Positions 17,237 to 27,258 are shown, counted from the first letter of the stretch. The stretch is 64,000 nucleotides of DNA from Prosthecobacter fusiformis (GCF_004364345.1 NZ_SOCA01000007.1:1-64000); one strand, 5' to 3'. The notes: generated from the letters alone by a model not told the origin. A program made the numbers and translations.

Positions 17237-17971
17237 ATGAAACACGCATCCAAGTTCTTCGCCGCTCTCACATTGCTTGTCGCGATCACGGTTTTTCCTT
17301 CGGCGGTTTCTGCTCAGTATGGATATGCGACGAGCAACTACGCAGCCCAGCAGGCGGCCTACGCTCAGCAGCAGCAGTATGCCGCAGCGTATCAGGCGCA
17401 GATGCAGCAGCAGGCCTGGGCTGCTTATCACGCCCAGCAGCAACAGCAGGCTGCCTACCACGCCCAGATGCAGCAGCAGGCGGCCTATGCGGCCCAGCAG
17501 CAGCAGATGATGATGGCGGTGCGTGCAGTGCCTGTGGCACGCTCCGCACCAGCGGCGGGATCACTGATCCGCTATGATGGTAAATATGCTGCTTGCTCCT
17601 CCAGCCTGCCTTCCCAGGTGAAGTATCTCATCAATGCGGCCAACCACCTGCAGAGCAGCCCATATGTGCGCGGCGGTGGCCACGGCCGGGTGGAAGATCG
17701 TGCTTATGATTGCTCCAGCTCGACGTCTTATACCCTGATCAAGGCTGGCCTGCTGAAGAGCCCGCTGACTTCTGCTGGCTTCGCCAAGTATGGCCAGGCT
17801 GGGGAAGGCCGCTTCATCACCATCTGGGTCAAACCTGGTGACCATGTTTTCATGACAGTGTGCGGTCTTCGCCTGGACACGTCAGGTGGCAAGGTGGGCG
17901 AGGGCCCACGCTGGCGTCCACAGGGCCGTAGCTATGCTGGCTTCAGCCCACGTCATCCTTTTGGCCTGTAA
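17237..17971 (+). CDS. Secreted NlpC/P60-like protein with Gln/Ala/Tyr-rich repeats
   Basis: The 244-residue product has a signal peptide (cleavage near AVSA-QYG, residue 26) and then a low-complexity region (about 27-92) built of repeated AAYHAQxQQQ-like units. The C-terminal part resembles NlpC/P60 cysteine peptidases: SPYVRGGGHG...AYDCSSSTSYTLIKAG gives the catalytic Cys159, and VKPGDHVFMTV gives His203. These enzymes cut peptidoglycan stem peptides. The domain is short and the third catalytic residue is not certain. The gene stands alone behind its own promoter. The Gln-rich part may bind the cell surface or aggregate; that is speculation. Confidence 0.78.
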   Translation: MKHASKFFAALTLLVAITVFPSAVSAQYGYATSNYAAQQAAYAQQQQYAAAYQAQMQQQAWAAYHAQQQQQAAYHAQMQQQAAYAAQQQQMMMAVRAVPVARSAPAAGSLIRYDGKYAACSSSLPSQVKYLINAANHLQSSPYVRGGGHGRVEDRAYDCSSSTSYTLIKAGLLKSPLTSAGFAKYGQAGEGRFITIWVKPGDHVFMTVCGLRLDTSGGKVGEGPRWRPQGRSYAGFSPRHPFGL

Positions 17972-17984
17972 CCTCTCATATTTG

Positions 17985-18008
17985 TGACTCGCCTGTGTTT
18001 TTGAGTCA
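17985..18008 (+). terminator. Weak stem-loop after the NlpC/P60-like gene
   Basis: TGACTC (17985-17990) pairs with GAGTCA (18003-18008) around a 12-nt loop that contains the T-run, and a second pair GATTC/GAATC follows at 18016-18033. The stems are short and without a proper T-tail, so termination is uncertain. Confidence 0.3.
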
Positions 18009-18087
18009 GTTTGGCGATTCATTATAAAGAATCACCTCTCACAGAGTCGATAAAGTTGCATTCCTGATCTCTCAAATTCTCAAATCT

Positions 18088-18324
18088 ATGAAGACCACCA
18101 CTTTCTCTGCTGCGACTCAGCCATTGCTGAATGAGTCACTTTCACTCGGGTGGTACCATATGAACGTTTTCGGACAAACTTTTGGGCGTCACGCTCAGGC
18201 AGATTTAGTGGCAGATTTTGTGGTGGAAGTGAATGCAGATGCTTCTGCGGCAGGTGTCAGGGTAAAATCATTTTGGGAATCCCTAGCAGGTTCCGGGTCC
18301 CCGTTTGCCATGGGTGAAAATTGA
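18088..18324 (+). CDS. Possible small protein upstream of secA
   Basis: This 78-codon ORF starts with an ATG at 18088, about 60 bp after a TATAAA at 18023-18028. I recognise no family. It has no signal peptide or membrane helix. Its codons are ordinary for this genome. It ends 260 bp before secA, on the same strand. The place recalls secM of E. coli, but the lack of an export signal speaks against a secretion-monitor role. It may be no gene at all. Confidence 0.3.
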   Translation: MKTTTFSAATQPLLNESLSLGWYHMNVFGQTFGRHAQADLVADFVVEVNADASAAGVRVKSFWESLAGSGSPFAMGEN

Positions 18325-18584
18325 CCAACGTGGGGCAGGAAACGGGCGCAAGGCTTATTGGATAAGGCTTTCAGCGCGATGGGAAGGATGGTGAAAAGGA
18401 AATCTTGAGGCCGCATATTGGGCGAGGCACGTATCTCGCTGGCCAGATGCGGGATTGATGGATGCTGCTTCGCAAGAGAGGATTTTCCTCCTTGCTTGCC
18501 AAGTCGTGCATCCTCTCCAAAGTAATCGGCCCGACCTCCCTGCCACCAAGCTAGGCGGCGGTCTTTTCGTTTTTCCTTTTCGTT

Positions 18585-21500
18585 ATGTTTGACTGGATCA
18601 TTAAAAAAATCATCGGCACCAAGAACCAGCGCACTGTGAAGCGCCTGCAACCGGTCGTCGTGGAGATCAATCGCTTCGAAGCGCAGTATCAAAATGAAAC
18701 AGACGATGCCCTGCGTGAGCGGGTGGCGAATTGGAAAGCCCAGTTCCGTGCTTTTCATACCCCTCACTTTCTAGGGGGCGTGGGTCTGCGCATCGCCGAT
18801 GAAGCCACCGTGGAGGCCTGCCTGCGACATATTGAAGAATACTTCAAGGCACTGAAGCCCCATTTCCCATCCTTGGATGGCAGCTATCTGGCGGAGAGTT
18901 CCTGGAATGGTGCGGCCATTGCAGATAAGAAGGCGCGGATCGACAAGGCGCGCGATGCCTGGAATGAGATCCAGCCTAAATTTGCCGCCATCATCTCGAA
19001 GATGCTTAACGAGATCCTGCCGCAGGTGTATGCCGTGGTGAAATGCGCCGCGCGCCGCCTCGTCGGCCAGGAGCACATCGTTTGTGACAATCCGCTGAAG
19101 TGGAACATGGTGCACTTCGATGTGCAGCTCATCGGCGGTATTGCCCTGCACAAGGGCATGATCGCTGAAATGGCGACGGGTGAGGGCAAGACGCTCGTCG
19201 GTACGCTGCCGGTGACGCTGAATGCGCTGACCGGGCGTGGCGTGCACGTCATCACGGTGAATGATTACCTAGCCCGTCGTGACTCCGAATGGATGGGCTA
19301 TCTGTTCAAGTTCCTTGGCCTAACCGTGGGTTGTATTCAAAACGACCAGCCCAGCCATCTGCGCCGTGAGCAGTATCAGGCGGACATCACTTACGGGACC
19401 AACAGTGAATTCGGTTTTGATTACCTGCGTGATAACGGCATGGCCTCCAGCAAGGAGCAGCAGGTGCAGCGCGGCCATTATTTCGCCATCGTGGATGAGG
19501 TGGACTCCGTGCTCATTGATGAAGCGCGCACGCCTCTCATCATCAGCGGTCCGGTGGCCGGTGCGGAAAGTACGCACCAGTATGAGCGGTACAAGCCCCT
19601 GGTTGAACAGTTGGTTAGGCGTCAAAACACCCTTTGCAACAGCCTTGTTTCTGAAGCCAAGGAAGATGCCAAGAAGGGCGAATTCGACGTGGCCGGGCGC
19701 AAGCTTTACCAATGCCGTCTGGGCCAGCCCAAGAACCGCGCCTTGATGCGCTGCATGGAAGATCACGAGCTGCGCCGCGCCCTGGAAAAGGCCGAGCTGA
19801 AGATGTATGAGGACACGCAGAAGAAGGATCTCTTCGCCCTCAAAGAAGGCCTGTATTTCTCCATCGAAGAGAAGAGCCACGATGCTGACCTGAGCGAAAT
19901 GGGCCGTACTTTCCTGAGCCCGGATGAGCCGGATGCCTTCGTGCTGCCAGACCTGGCCACGCTGTATTCTGAAATCGACGGTGACGGCCTGCTGACGGAT
20001 GCGCAGAAGCTGCAAAAGAAAAACGAGCTGCAGGACCGCCTGTCCCACCAGGGGCAGCGCATCCACCAGATCAGCCAGCTCCTGCGTGCCTACTGCCTTT
20101 ATGAGAAGGACGTGGAATACGTCGTGGAGGAAAACAAAGTCGTCATCGTGGATGAGCAGACCGGCCGTAAAATGTCCGGCCGCCGCTGGAGCGACGGTCT
20201 TCATCAGGCGGTGGAAGCCAAGGAAGGTGTGCAGATCGATGCTGAAACGCAGACCCTGGCCACCATCACCATCCAGAACTATTTCCGCCTTTATGAAAAG
20301 CTGGGCGGCATGACCGGTACGGCTGAAACGGATGCCTCCGAATTCCATGACATCTATGGCCTGGACGTGCTGACCATCCCGACTAACCGCGTTGTGAAGC
20401 GCCTGGACCATAACGACAGCATTTTCAAAACCCGTCGCGAAAAGTACAGTGCCGTGATCGACATGATCCGTGAGCGCCACGCCAAGGGCCAGCCGATGCT
20501 CGTCGGTACGGCCAGCGTGGAAGCTTCGGAAACCGTCAGCCGCATGCTGAAACTGCAAAAGATCCCTCACTCAGTGCTGAATGCCAAGTATCACCGGCAG
20601 GAGGCCGAGATCGTGGCGCGTGCCGGTCAGAAAGGTTCTGTGACCATCTCCACCAACATGGCTGGACGTGGTACGGACATCAAGCTGGGCGAGGGTGTGG
20701 GTGACCTGGGCGGCCTGCTGGTGCTGGCCACTGAGCGTCATGAATCCCGCCGTGTGGACCGTCAGCTTCGTGGCCGTTGCGCCCGTCAGGGAGATCCAGG
20801 TGAGAGCAAATTCTTCCTCAGCTTTGAGGATGACCTGATGCGTAACTTCGGCGCTGCGGACCGCATGACGAAGATCATGGAACGCTTTGGCATGGCTGAA
20901 GGCGAAGAGTTGCAGCATCCATGGCTGAACCGCTCCGTAGAAACAGCGCAGAAGCGTGTGGAGCAGCGGAACTATGGCTGGCGCAAGCGCGTGCTGGAAT
21001 ACGATGACGTGATGAACCAGCAGCGTGAGGTGGTCTATGAGTGGCGCAATGACGTGCTCGAAAGCAATGACCCACGCCTGCTCATCAATGAATCTGTGGA
21101 AAAGGGCCTCAAGGAGCGTCTGGAAGAATTCCTGCCGAAGGAAAAAGGCAGCGACATGGAGCCAGATTACGAAAACTTGGTTCAGTGGATCAATGCCACA
21201 GTGCCGATCGGCCTGCGTGAGTTTGATGATGAATTCAAGGCGCTGGATTTCGATGCCCAGGCTGAATGGCTGAAGGAAAAGATCTTTGCCGCTTACGATA
21301 TCAAAGTCAGCGGGGCCAATCCGCAGGCCCTACAAGAGATCGAGAAGATGATCCTGCTCAATGCCATCGACCGTCTGTGGCAGGAGCACCTGTATGCTCT
21401 GGATGCCCTGAAGGAAGGCATCAGCCTGCGCAGTTATGGCCAGAAGGATCCGCTCATCGAATTCAAGCAGGAGGCATTCACCATCTTCTCCGAGCTGATG

Positions 21501-21821
21501 CGCAACATCAATGGCGAGGTGGTTAACAACCTCTTCCGCAGCACGCAGCAGCTGGCCGCGTTTGAGCAGTTCCTGGCTCAGATCGCCATGATGCAGCAGG
21601 GAGGCGGCGGTCTCCCCGGCGCACAGGCTAACGTGCCACCGCTGCAAGAGGCAGCCGAGGCTCCTAAACCGAAGCCGCACAATCCGAGCAGCGATGGCCC
21701 AAAGCTGATCCTGCCCAGTGCCATGGCCCAGAAAAAGCCCCTGGCTAATGTCGGCCGCAATGACGCCTGCCCCTGCGGCAGCGGGAAAAAATTCAAGAAC
21801 TGCTGCGGACGCACGGCCTAA
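18585..21821 (+). CDS. secA: Preprotein translocase ATPase SecA
   Basis: SecA drives secretory proteins through SecYEG. Walker A is MATGEGKT at residues 196-203, then VNDYLARRD, the DEVDSVLIDEARTPLIISGP Walker B region and TNMAGRGTDIKLG. The protein ends with the zinc-binding SEC-C motif CPCGSGKKFKNCC. At 1078 residues it is longer than E. coli SecA (901). About 95 extra residues precede Walker A (mostly residues 55-140), and the preprotein cross-linking domain carries another insertion around residues 345-480. Such insertions are common in PVC and Bacteroidetes SecA. It appears complete. Confidence 0.97.
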   Translation: MFDWIIKKIIGTKNQRTVKRLQPVVVEINRFEAQYQNETDDALRERVANWKAQFRAFHTPHFLGGVGLRIADEATVEACLRHIEEYFKALKPHFPSLDGSYLAESSWNGAAIADKKARIDKARDAWNEIQPKFAAIISKMLNEILPQVYAVVKCAARRLVGQEHIVCDNPLKWNMVHFDVQLIGGIALHKGMIAEMATGEGKTLVGTLPVTLNALTGRGVHVITVNDYLARRDSEWMGYLFKFLGLTVGCIQNDQPSHLRREQYQADITYGTNSEFGFDYLRDNGMASSKEQQVQRGHYFAIVDEVDSVLIDEARTPLIISGPVAGAESTHQYERYKPLVEQLVRRQNTLCNSLVSEAKEDAKKGEFDVAGRKLYQCRLGQPKNRALMRCMEDHELRRALEKAELKMYEDTQKKDLFALKEGLYFSIEEKSHDADLSEMGRTFLSPDEPDAFVLPDLATLYSEIDGDGLLTDAQKLQKKNELQDRLSHQGQRIHQISQLLRAYCLYEKDVEYVVEENKVVIVDEQTGRKMSGRRWSDGLHQAVEAKEGVQIDAETQTLATITIQNYFRLYEKLGGMTGTAETDASEFHDIYGLDVLTIPTNRVVKRLDHNDSIFKTRREKYSAVIDMIRERHAKGQPMLVGTASVEASETVSRMLKLQKIPHSVLNAKYHRQEAEIVARAGQKGSVTISTNMAGRGTDIKLGEGVGDLGGLLVLATERHESRRVDRQLRGRCARQGDPGESKFFLSFEDDLMRNFGAADRMTKIMERFGMAEGEELQHPWLNRSVETAQKRVEQRNYGWRKRVLEYDDVMNQQREVVYEWRNDVLESNDPRLLINESVEKGLKERLEEFLPKEKGSDMEPDYENLVQWINATVPIGLREFDDEFKALDFDAQAEWLKEKIFAAYDIKVSGANPQALQEIEKMILLNAIDRLWQEHLYALDALKEGISLRSYGQKDPLIEFKQEAFTIFSELMRNINGEVVNNLFRSTQQLAAFEQFLAQIAMMQQGGGGLPGAQANVPPLQEAAEAPKPKPHNPSSDGPKLILPSAMAQKKPLANVGRNDACPCGSGKKFKNCCGRTA

Positions 21822-21951
21822 TTAAGGCCGAGTGTCAGCTCCTGGCTACTGTCCTTTTGGATGGCAGCCGGGTGGCAGGCTTCCTCTATCTTTTGAAACG
21901 ATCCGGCCAGCCGCAGGGCTGGCTTGTTCGTAATATCACCGAACCTTTTTC

Positions 21952-22437
21952 ATGAACGAATCCACCCTCCAGACTGCTCTTTCCAATCCGCAAAACCTTG
22001 GCGAGATGCCGGATGCGGATGCCGTGGGGACCGTCGGCTCTCCAGATTGCGGTGACATGGTGCGCATGTGGCTGAAGTATAAAGATCAGGATGGGCGCAA
22101 GGTGATTGATAAGGCCAGCTTTCAAAGCTTCGGCTGCCAGACCGCGATTGCCGTGGCCAGTCTTGCCACAGAGTTGATCCGTGGAAAAACGAAGGAAGAA
22201 GCCTTGCAGATGAGTGCGGCTGAACTGAGCGCTCCCTTGGGGCCGCTGCCGCCGATGAAGATTCATTGCGGCCAGATGGTGGAAGGCGCGCTCAAAGCTG
22301 CGCTGGAGGCTGAATCTGGTGTCGCGAGTCCTGCGTTGAGCACAAGCCCTTCACAGCCCCTTGGCCCGACTCTGGTGGACAGCCTGAATGCGGCTGGCAA
22401 GACCGCCGGGAAGATCAAAATCGTCCTGGAAAGCTGA
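21952..22437 (+). CDS. IscU/NifU-like iron-sulfur cluster scaffold
   Basis: The N-terminal 120 residues are a NifU_N domain with the three scaffold cysteines in SPDCGDMV (about Cys33), FGCQTAIA (about Cys62) and IHCGQMVEG (about Cys104). The C-terminal 45 residues are Ser/Ala/Pro-rich with no domain seen. No iscS or hscBA lies nearby. The gene starts 130 bp after secA and ends 25 bp before a terminator shared with efp. Confidence 0.85.
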   Translation: MNESTLQTALSNPQNLGEMPDADAVGTVGSPDCGDMVRMWLKYKDQDGRKVIDKASFQSFGCQTAIAVASLATELIRGKTKEEALQMSAAELSAPLGPLPPMKIHCGQMVEGALKAALEAESGVASPALSTSPSQPLGPTLVDSLNAAGKTAGKIKIVLES

Positions 22438-22464
22438 GGCGGCTCCCACGGGTGGAATCCATAA

Positions 22465-22492
22465 AAAAGCCCCAGTTTGCACTGGGGCTTTT
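22465..22492. terminator. Bidirectional terminator between the scaffold gene and efp
   Basis: AAAAGCCCCAGT (22465-22476) and ACTGGGGCTTTT (22481-22492) form a perfect 12-bp stem with a TTGC loop, with A and T runs on the two sides, so it can end both convergent transcripts. Confidence 0.92.
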
Positions 22493-22520
22493 GTGTTTTT
22501 GAGGATTGAAAAGCGGAGGC

Positions 22521-23087
22521 TTAGTTGGAGCGGCCGAGGTAGCTGTTGTCTTCGGTCTTGACGCTGATTTTATCGCCAGGGCCAATGAACAGAGGAACCT
22601 GAACGACGAGTCCGGTTTCCAGTTTGGCTGCTTTGTAAACGTTGTTCGCGGAGTCGCCTTTGACGCCTTCAGGAGATTCGGTGACAGTCATGATCACGGA
22701 GGGTGGCAGTTCGATACCGATGACGATGTCATCCGCGAACTGGACCGTGTACTTTTGGCCTTCGATGAGGTAATCCTTGGCGTTTTTCACCTGGGATTCC
22801 ATGAGGATCACGTCTTCGAACGTCTCAGGATGCATGAAGTGGTAATCTTCACCGTCCTTGTAGCTGTACTCATGTGGCTCGCGGTTCAGGTTCACGGCTT
22901 CGAGCGACTCGTTGGAGGTCATGCGAAGGTTGTACACTTTACCCGTGCTGAGGGTGCGGACGGACATCTGCACATAAGACGCCATGCGAGGAGGCGTCTT
23001 GAGTTCGAAATCAGAGACGAGGCAGACTTCGTTATTATAACGAACCGCGTGCCCCTTGCGGAGGTTGATGACTGGGGTTGATGCCAT
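22521..23087 (-). CDS. efp: Translation elongation factor P, Arg at the modification site
   Basis: EF-P relieves ribosomes stalled at polyproline. The ATG at 23087 gives 188 residues with the three OB-like domains expected. The KOW-like N-domain loop reads KTPPRMASYV. Counting back from the conserved LSTG, Arg34 falls exactly where E. coli has its modified Lys34, with one extra residue in the loop before it. Arg at this place is the hallmark of EF-P rhamnosylated by EarP in Pseudomonas and Neisseria. No earP or epmA/epmB is in the window. The gene is 55 bp from lpxB on the same strand. Confidence 0.95.
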   Translation of the reverse strand: MASTPVINLRKGHAVRYNNEVCLVSDFELKTPPRMASYVQMSVRTLSTGKVYNLRMTSNESLEAVNLNREPHEYSYKDGEDYHFMHPETFEDVILMESQVKNAKDYLIEGQKYTVQFADDIVIGIELPPSVIMTVTESPEGVKGDSANNVYKAAKLETGLVVQVPLFIGPGDKISVKTEDNSYLGRSN

Positions 23088-23142
23088 AGAGAGCGAGGGT
23101 TTTAGGCGTAAATGCGGGAAAAGCAAGCCGGAAAGGCCGGAC

Positions 23143-24270
23143 CTATGCCGTGAGGGCACCGATGACCGCCTGGGCGGCGCGGCGATAAGCCCCGCCGTGA
23201 CCGAGTGTGGCCACGACTTCGGCCAGGTCTTCCTGCAGATCGCGGCGACGGACGTCATTGGTCAGCAGGTCCACCATTTCAGCCGCCAAGGTATCCGAAT
23301 TGAGCCGCCCCTGGACGAGTTCTTTGACGATATCCCGCTTGGCCAGCACATTCACGATGCCGATGTTTTTGATGCGGACGACGGTCTTGGCCGCGATGTA
23401 GGTGAGGAGATTCACCTGGTAAACCAGGGCATAGGGCAGGCCAAAACAGGCTGCCTCCAGCGTGGCTGTGCCACTGGCCACAGCGCCAACCTGGGCACGC
23501 TGCATGAGATCATAGACCGTACCGGTCTCGATCCATGTTTTCGCCTCGGGCATGCCAGCGTCATCGGCCATTTGGCGCAGGTGACCGGCCAGTGTTTCAT
23601 TGGCTGCCGAAACGGCGAAACGGACCTGCGGATGCATCATGCGGATGGCCAGGGCGGCCTGGAGCATGATGGGAAAAAGACGCTTCACTTCATTCAAGCG
23701 GCTGCCAGGAAACCAGCCCACCAGGGCACGCTCACGCTCCCAGTTCCGCCGCAGGGCCACAACGCGGTCCACCATGGGATGCCCGCTGAATTCAGTAGGC
23801 AGGCCGCTTTTTTCATAGAAGTCTTTTTCGAAGGGGAAGATGCAGATCATCAGATCCAGCACCTTGGCCATGGTTTTCACACGGCCCTTTTTCCAGGCCC
23901 AGACCTGGGGGCTGATGTAATAGATGATCTTCCCGGTGTAACCTTTCGTTCGCAGGTCTTTGGCCACGCGCAGATTGAAGCCGGGGTAATCCACCAGGAT
24001 GACGGCAGCGGGCTGCTGCGTCAGAATGGAGGTGACGGTGGCAGTGAACTTTTGCTTGAAATAGGAGTACATTTTCAGCACCTCCCACAGTCCCACCACC
24101 CCGGCAGTCTCCACCCAGTCCTCAATGCCGTGACCCGCGATCTCCTTCATGCGCGGTCCACCCAGCCCGGTGATTTTCACCTCAGGATCGAGGACCAGCA
24201 GTTCTTTGATAAGCCCCGCGCCATGGGTGTCCCCGCTGACTTCACCGGCGATGATGTAAATGGATGTCAT
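23143..24270 (-). CDS. lpxB: Lipid-A-disaccharide synthase
   Basis: LpxB joins lipid X and UDP-2,3-diacylglucosamine to form the lipid A disaccharide at the inner membrane. The start MTSIYIIAGEVSGDTHGAGL at the ATG at 24270 is the family's opening, and later motifs include ILVDYPGFNLRVAK, YYISPQVWAWKKGR, GHPMVD, FPGSRLNEVKRLFP and SGTATLEAACFGLPYALVY. An upstream start at 24378 would overlap the AbrB gene and was rejected. The 375-residue length is normal. It shows that the organism makes LPS. Confidence 0.95.
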   Translation of the reverse strand: MTSIYIIAGEVSGDTHGAGLIKELLVLDPEVKITGLGGPRMKEIAGHGIEDWVETAGVVGLWEVLKMYSYFKQKFTATVTSILTQQPAAVILVDYPGFNLRVAKDLRTKGYTGKIIYYISPQVWAWKKGRVKTMAKVLDLMICIFPFEKDFYEKSGLPTEFSGHPMVDRVVALRRNWERERALVGWFPGSRLNEVKRLFPIMLQAALAIRMMHPQVRFAVSAANETLAGHLRQMADDAGMPEAKTWIETGTVYDLMQRAQVGAVASGTATLEAACFGLPYALVYQVNLLTYIAAKTVVRIKNIGIVNVLAKRDIVKELVQGRLNSDTLAAEMVDLLTNDVRRRDLQEDLAEVVATLGHGGAYRRAAQAVIGALTA

Positions 24271-24296
24271 ACATTCGTGTCCACGAGTACCATGGA

Positions 24297-24578
24297 TCAG
24301 TCCTCCCCGCGTGTCATCTTCATGAGAGCATCTGTTGTCAAAGCAGTTGTGGCGGACCCTGTCGCCTTGGCCAGCCAAGCATCAACGATGGGTTTTGAAT
24401 GCCGCTGCGCTTTTTGAGTAACGAGATGCAATCCGTCTTCCATCGGAAGAAACTCCACCTGGGTGCCGGGACGCAGGCTGTAGCGATTCCTCAGGGCTTG
24501 AGGAATGGTCACCTGGCCTTTGGCAGTGATGGTCATGACTCCAAAAGTATCGGTAACAGCCTGCTTGGTCAACTTCAT
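24297..24578 (-). CDS. AbrB/MazE-type DNA-binding protein without a toxin partner
   Basis: The swapped-hairpin AbrB core is clear: MTITAKGQVTIPQALRNRYSLRPGTQVEF, then LHLVTQKAQ. The ATG at 24578 is taken; a shorter start at 24536 begins directly at the core. In toxin-antitoxin pairs this type comes with a PIN or MazF toxin, but here it lies between a Gfo/Idh gene (10 bp upstream) and lpxB (26 bp downstream) with no room for one. It may be an orphan antitoxin or a local transcription factor for the lipid A genes. Confidence 0.8.
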   Translation of the reverse strand: MKLTKQAVTDTFGVMTITAKGQVTIPQALRNRYSLRPGTQVEFLPMEDGLHLVTQKAQRHSKPIVDAWLAKATGSATTALTTDALMKMTRGED

Positions 24579-24588
24579 GTATGGGAAG

Positions 24589-25551
<963 letters not shown>

Positions 25552-25682
25552 GAACCACCAGCGTTAATGAGGACGGTGCTACGTGGCAAGAGGAATGACA
25601 CGGTGGGAATGACGAAATCCGCAGCGTAAATTTGCATTGTGGGCCTTGAGCGGACGGGGGTAGCTCTGCATTCTTAGCCCCC

Positions 25683-26300
25683 ATGCCTGGCCCCGTCCTC
25701 CTTTCTGATATCGGCAATGTGCTGACCTTTTTTGATTTTACCATCGCCGCCCAGCGTGTGTCTGAGCGCTGCCCCTTTCCCCCGGAGGCTCTTTCGTCAA
25801 GGCTAGATGACATCAAAGGCCCTTTTGAAAATGGGGACATGGATGATGATACCTTTGTGCGCGCGGCCATCCAGGCGCTGGAGTTTCAAGGCACAACGGC
25901 GGATTTCGTGGCCATCTGGTGCGATATTTTTATAGAAAACGAGGCGATGAAGCGCTCCCTGGCACCGCTCGTGGGCAAGGTGCCGATGAAACTGCTCTCC
26001 AATACTAGCGGCCTGCACAAGGACTATCTGCTGCGCACCTTTGATATCTTCCGTCCCTTCACCGGCGGTGTTTATTCCTATTCCGCCAAATGCAGCAAAC
26101 CGTGGGAGCCGATCTTTCGCGTGACCATTGAGGAACTGGATCTGGATCCTGCGCAGACCTTTTACATTGATGACCTGGAGCCAAACATCGCCACTGCACG
26201 CAGTCTGGGATTTGACGTGCATCATTATCATCATCAGGCCCATGACCGGCTGGACGCTGACCTGACCGCCTGGGCCCGCAAGCACGGGCTGGCGGTGTGA
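25683..26300 (+). CDS. HAD-superfamily protein, YihX-like
   Basis: The 205-residue protein has HAD motif I as SDIGNVL (nucleophile Asp near residue 9; the second Asp is replaced by Gly, as in YihX and epoxide-hydrolase-type members), motif II as KLLSNTSG, Lys in CSKPWEPIF, and motif III as YIDDLEPNI. Members dephosphorylate sugar phosphates such as glucose-1-phosphate. The substrate here is unknown. It is divergent from the Gfo/Idh gene. Confidence 0.82.
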   Translation: MPGPVLLSDIGNVLTFFDFTIAAQRVSERCPFPPEALSSRLDDIKGPFENGDMDDDTFVRAAIQALEFQGTTADFVAIWCDIFIENEAMKRSLAPLVGKVPMKLLSNTSGLHKDYLLRTFDIFRPFTGGVYSYSAKCSKPWEPIFRVTIEELDLDPAQTFYIDDLEPNIATARSLGFDVHHYHHQAHDRLDADLTAWARKHGLAV

Positions 26301-26355
26301 ACGGTGGATTCATTTTAAACGAAGTTTAGGGGTCTTCACGACGTTCATTCTGACT

Positions 26356-27219
26356 ATGCTTTTCCGTCTTTCCTTAACCGCCGCTCTCGCTGGCAGCCTC
26401 CTCGCCTCCGCCGCGGAGCCTCAGGTGCGCATTGAAAAAAACACCTCTTATTTGCCGGAAGGCCGGGCTGAAAAAGCCGACCTGTATCTGCCAGTGGAAG
26501 ATGGGAAAAAACATCCCGCCGTGGTCATTATCCATGGTGGTGGCTGGGCCGGCGGGGTCAAGGATGCCAAGCGTGAGATCAACATCGGCACGACTCTGGC
26601 TGGCCAGGGATATGTGTGCATGAGCATTGAATATTTCCTCCATTCTGCGGAGAGCGAGCAGCCCTGCTGGCCTCAGAATTTGCATGATTGCAAGACGGCA
26701 GTGCGCTGGCTGCGGGCCAATGCGGAGCGGCTGAAGGTGGACGCGGACCACATCGGCGTCATCGGTGGCTCGGCAGGCGGGCACCTGGCCAGCATGGTCG
26801 GTGTGACCCAGGCCAAGGACGGTCTGGACCCCGCTGGACCGTATGGAGAATATTCCTGTCAGGTAAATTGCGTGGTGGATATGTATGGGCCTACGGACCT
26901 GGTCGTGCGGAACAAAGACCTCACACCGCTGCGGGCCACCCTGGCGGAAAATCCTGAGCTTTACCGCCAGTTTTCCGTCACCACGCATCTGGACAAGGAC
27001 GATCCCCCATTCCTGATCCTGCACGGCACGGCGGATAAAACGGTGGACCTCAGTCAGTCAGAGATCCTGGCCAAAGCCTTGGCGGAAAAGGGCATCGAGC
27101 ATCATCTGGAGGTCATTCCCGGTGCCCCACACACCTTCCATCTTCAGCCAAAGGAAAAGGACTTGCGTCCGCTGGTGATTGCCTTTTTTGACAAACATCT
27201 GAAGCCCGCAGCCAAGTGA
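26356..27219 (+). CDS. Secreted alpha/beta-hydrolase (esterase/lipase-like)
   Basis: A signal peptide (residues 1-18, LLASAAEP) precedes an alpha/beta-hydrolase of 287 residues. The oxyanion motif is IIHGGGWAGG, the nucleophile elbow is GGSAGGHLAS, and the acid and base appear in HGTADKTV and GAPHTFHL. It is close to the BD-FAE and carboxylesterase groups common in PVC bacteria, which deacetylate plant or algal polysaccharides. The true substrate is not shown. It is 55 bp downstream of the HAD gene. Confidence 0.87.
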   Translation: MLFRLSLTAALAGSLLASAAEPQVRIEKNTSYLPEGRAEKADLYLPVEDGKKHPAVVIIHGGGWAGGVKDAKREINIGTTLAGQGYVCMSIEYFLHSAESEQPCWPQNLHDCKTAVRWLRANAERLKVDADHIGVIGGSAGGHLASMVGVTQAKDGLDPAGPYGEYSCQVNCVVDMYGPTDLVVRNKDLTPLRATLAENPELYRQFSVTTHLDKDDPPFLILHGTADKTVDLSQSEILAKALAEKGIEHHLEVIPGAPHTFHLQPKEKDLRPLVIAFFDKHLKPAAK

Positions 27220-27258
27220 CCGCTTGCAGCGGGCGGGGTCTTCGCTCAGATCCAGGGC

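Noticed and set aside
19320-20570. A 416-codon minus-strand ORF within secA
   Set aside because: Antisense to conserved SecA sequence, without a domain of its own.
23056-24417. A 453-codon plus-strand ORF across efp and lpxB
   Set aside because: It runs antisense through two well-supported genes and an intergenic gap.
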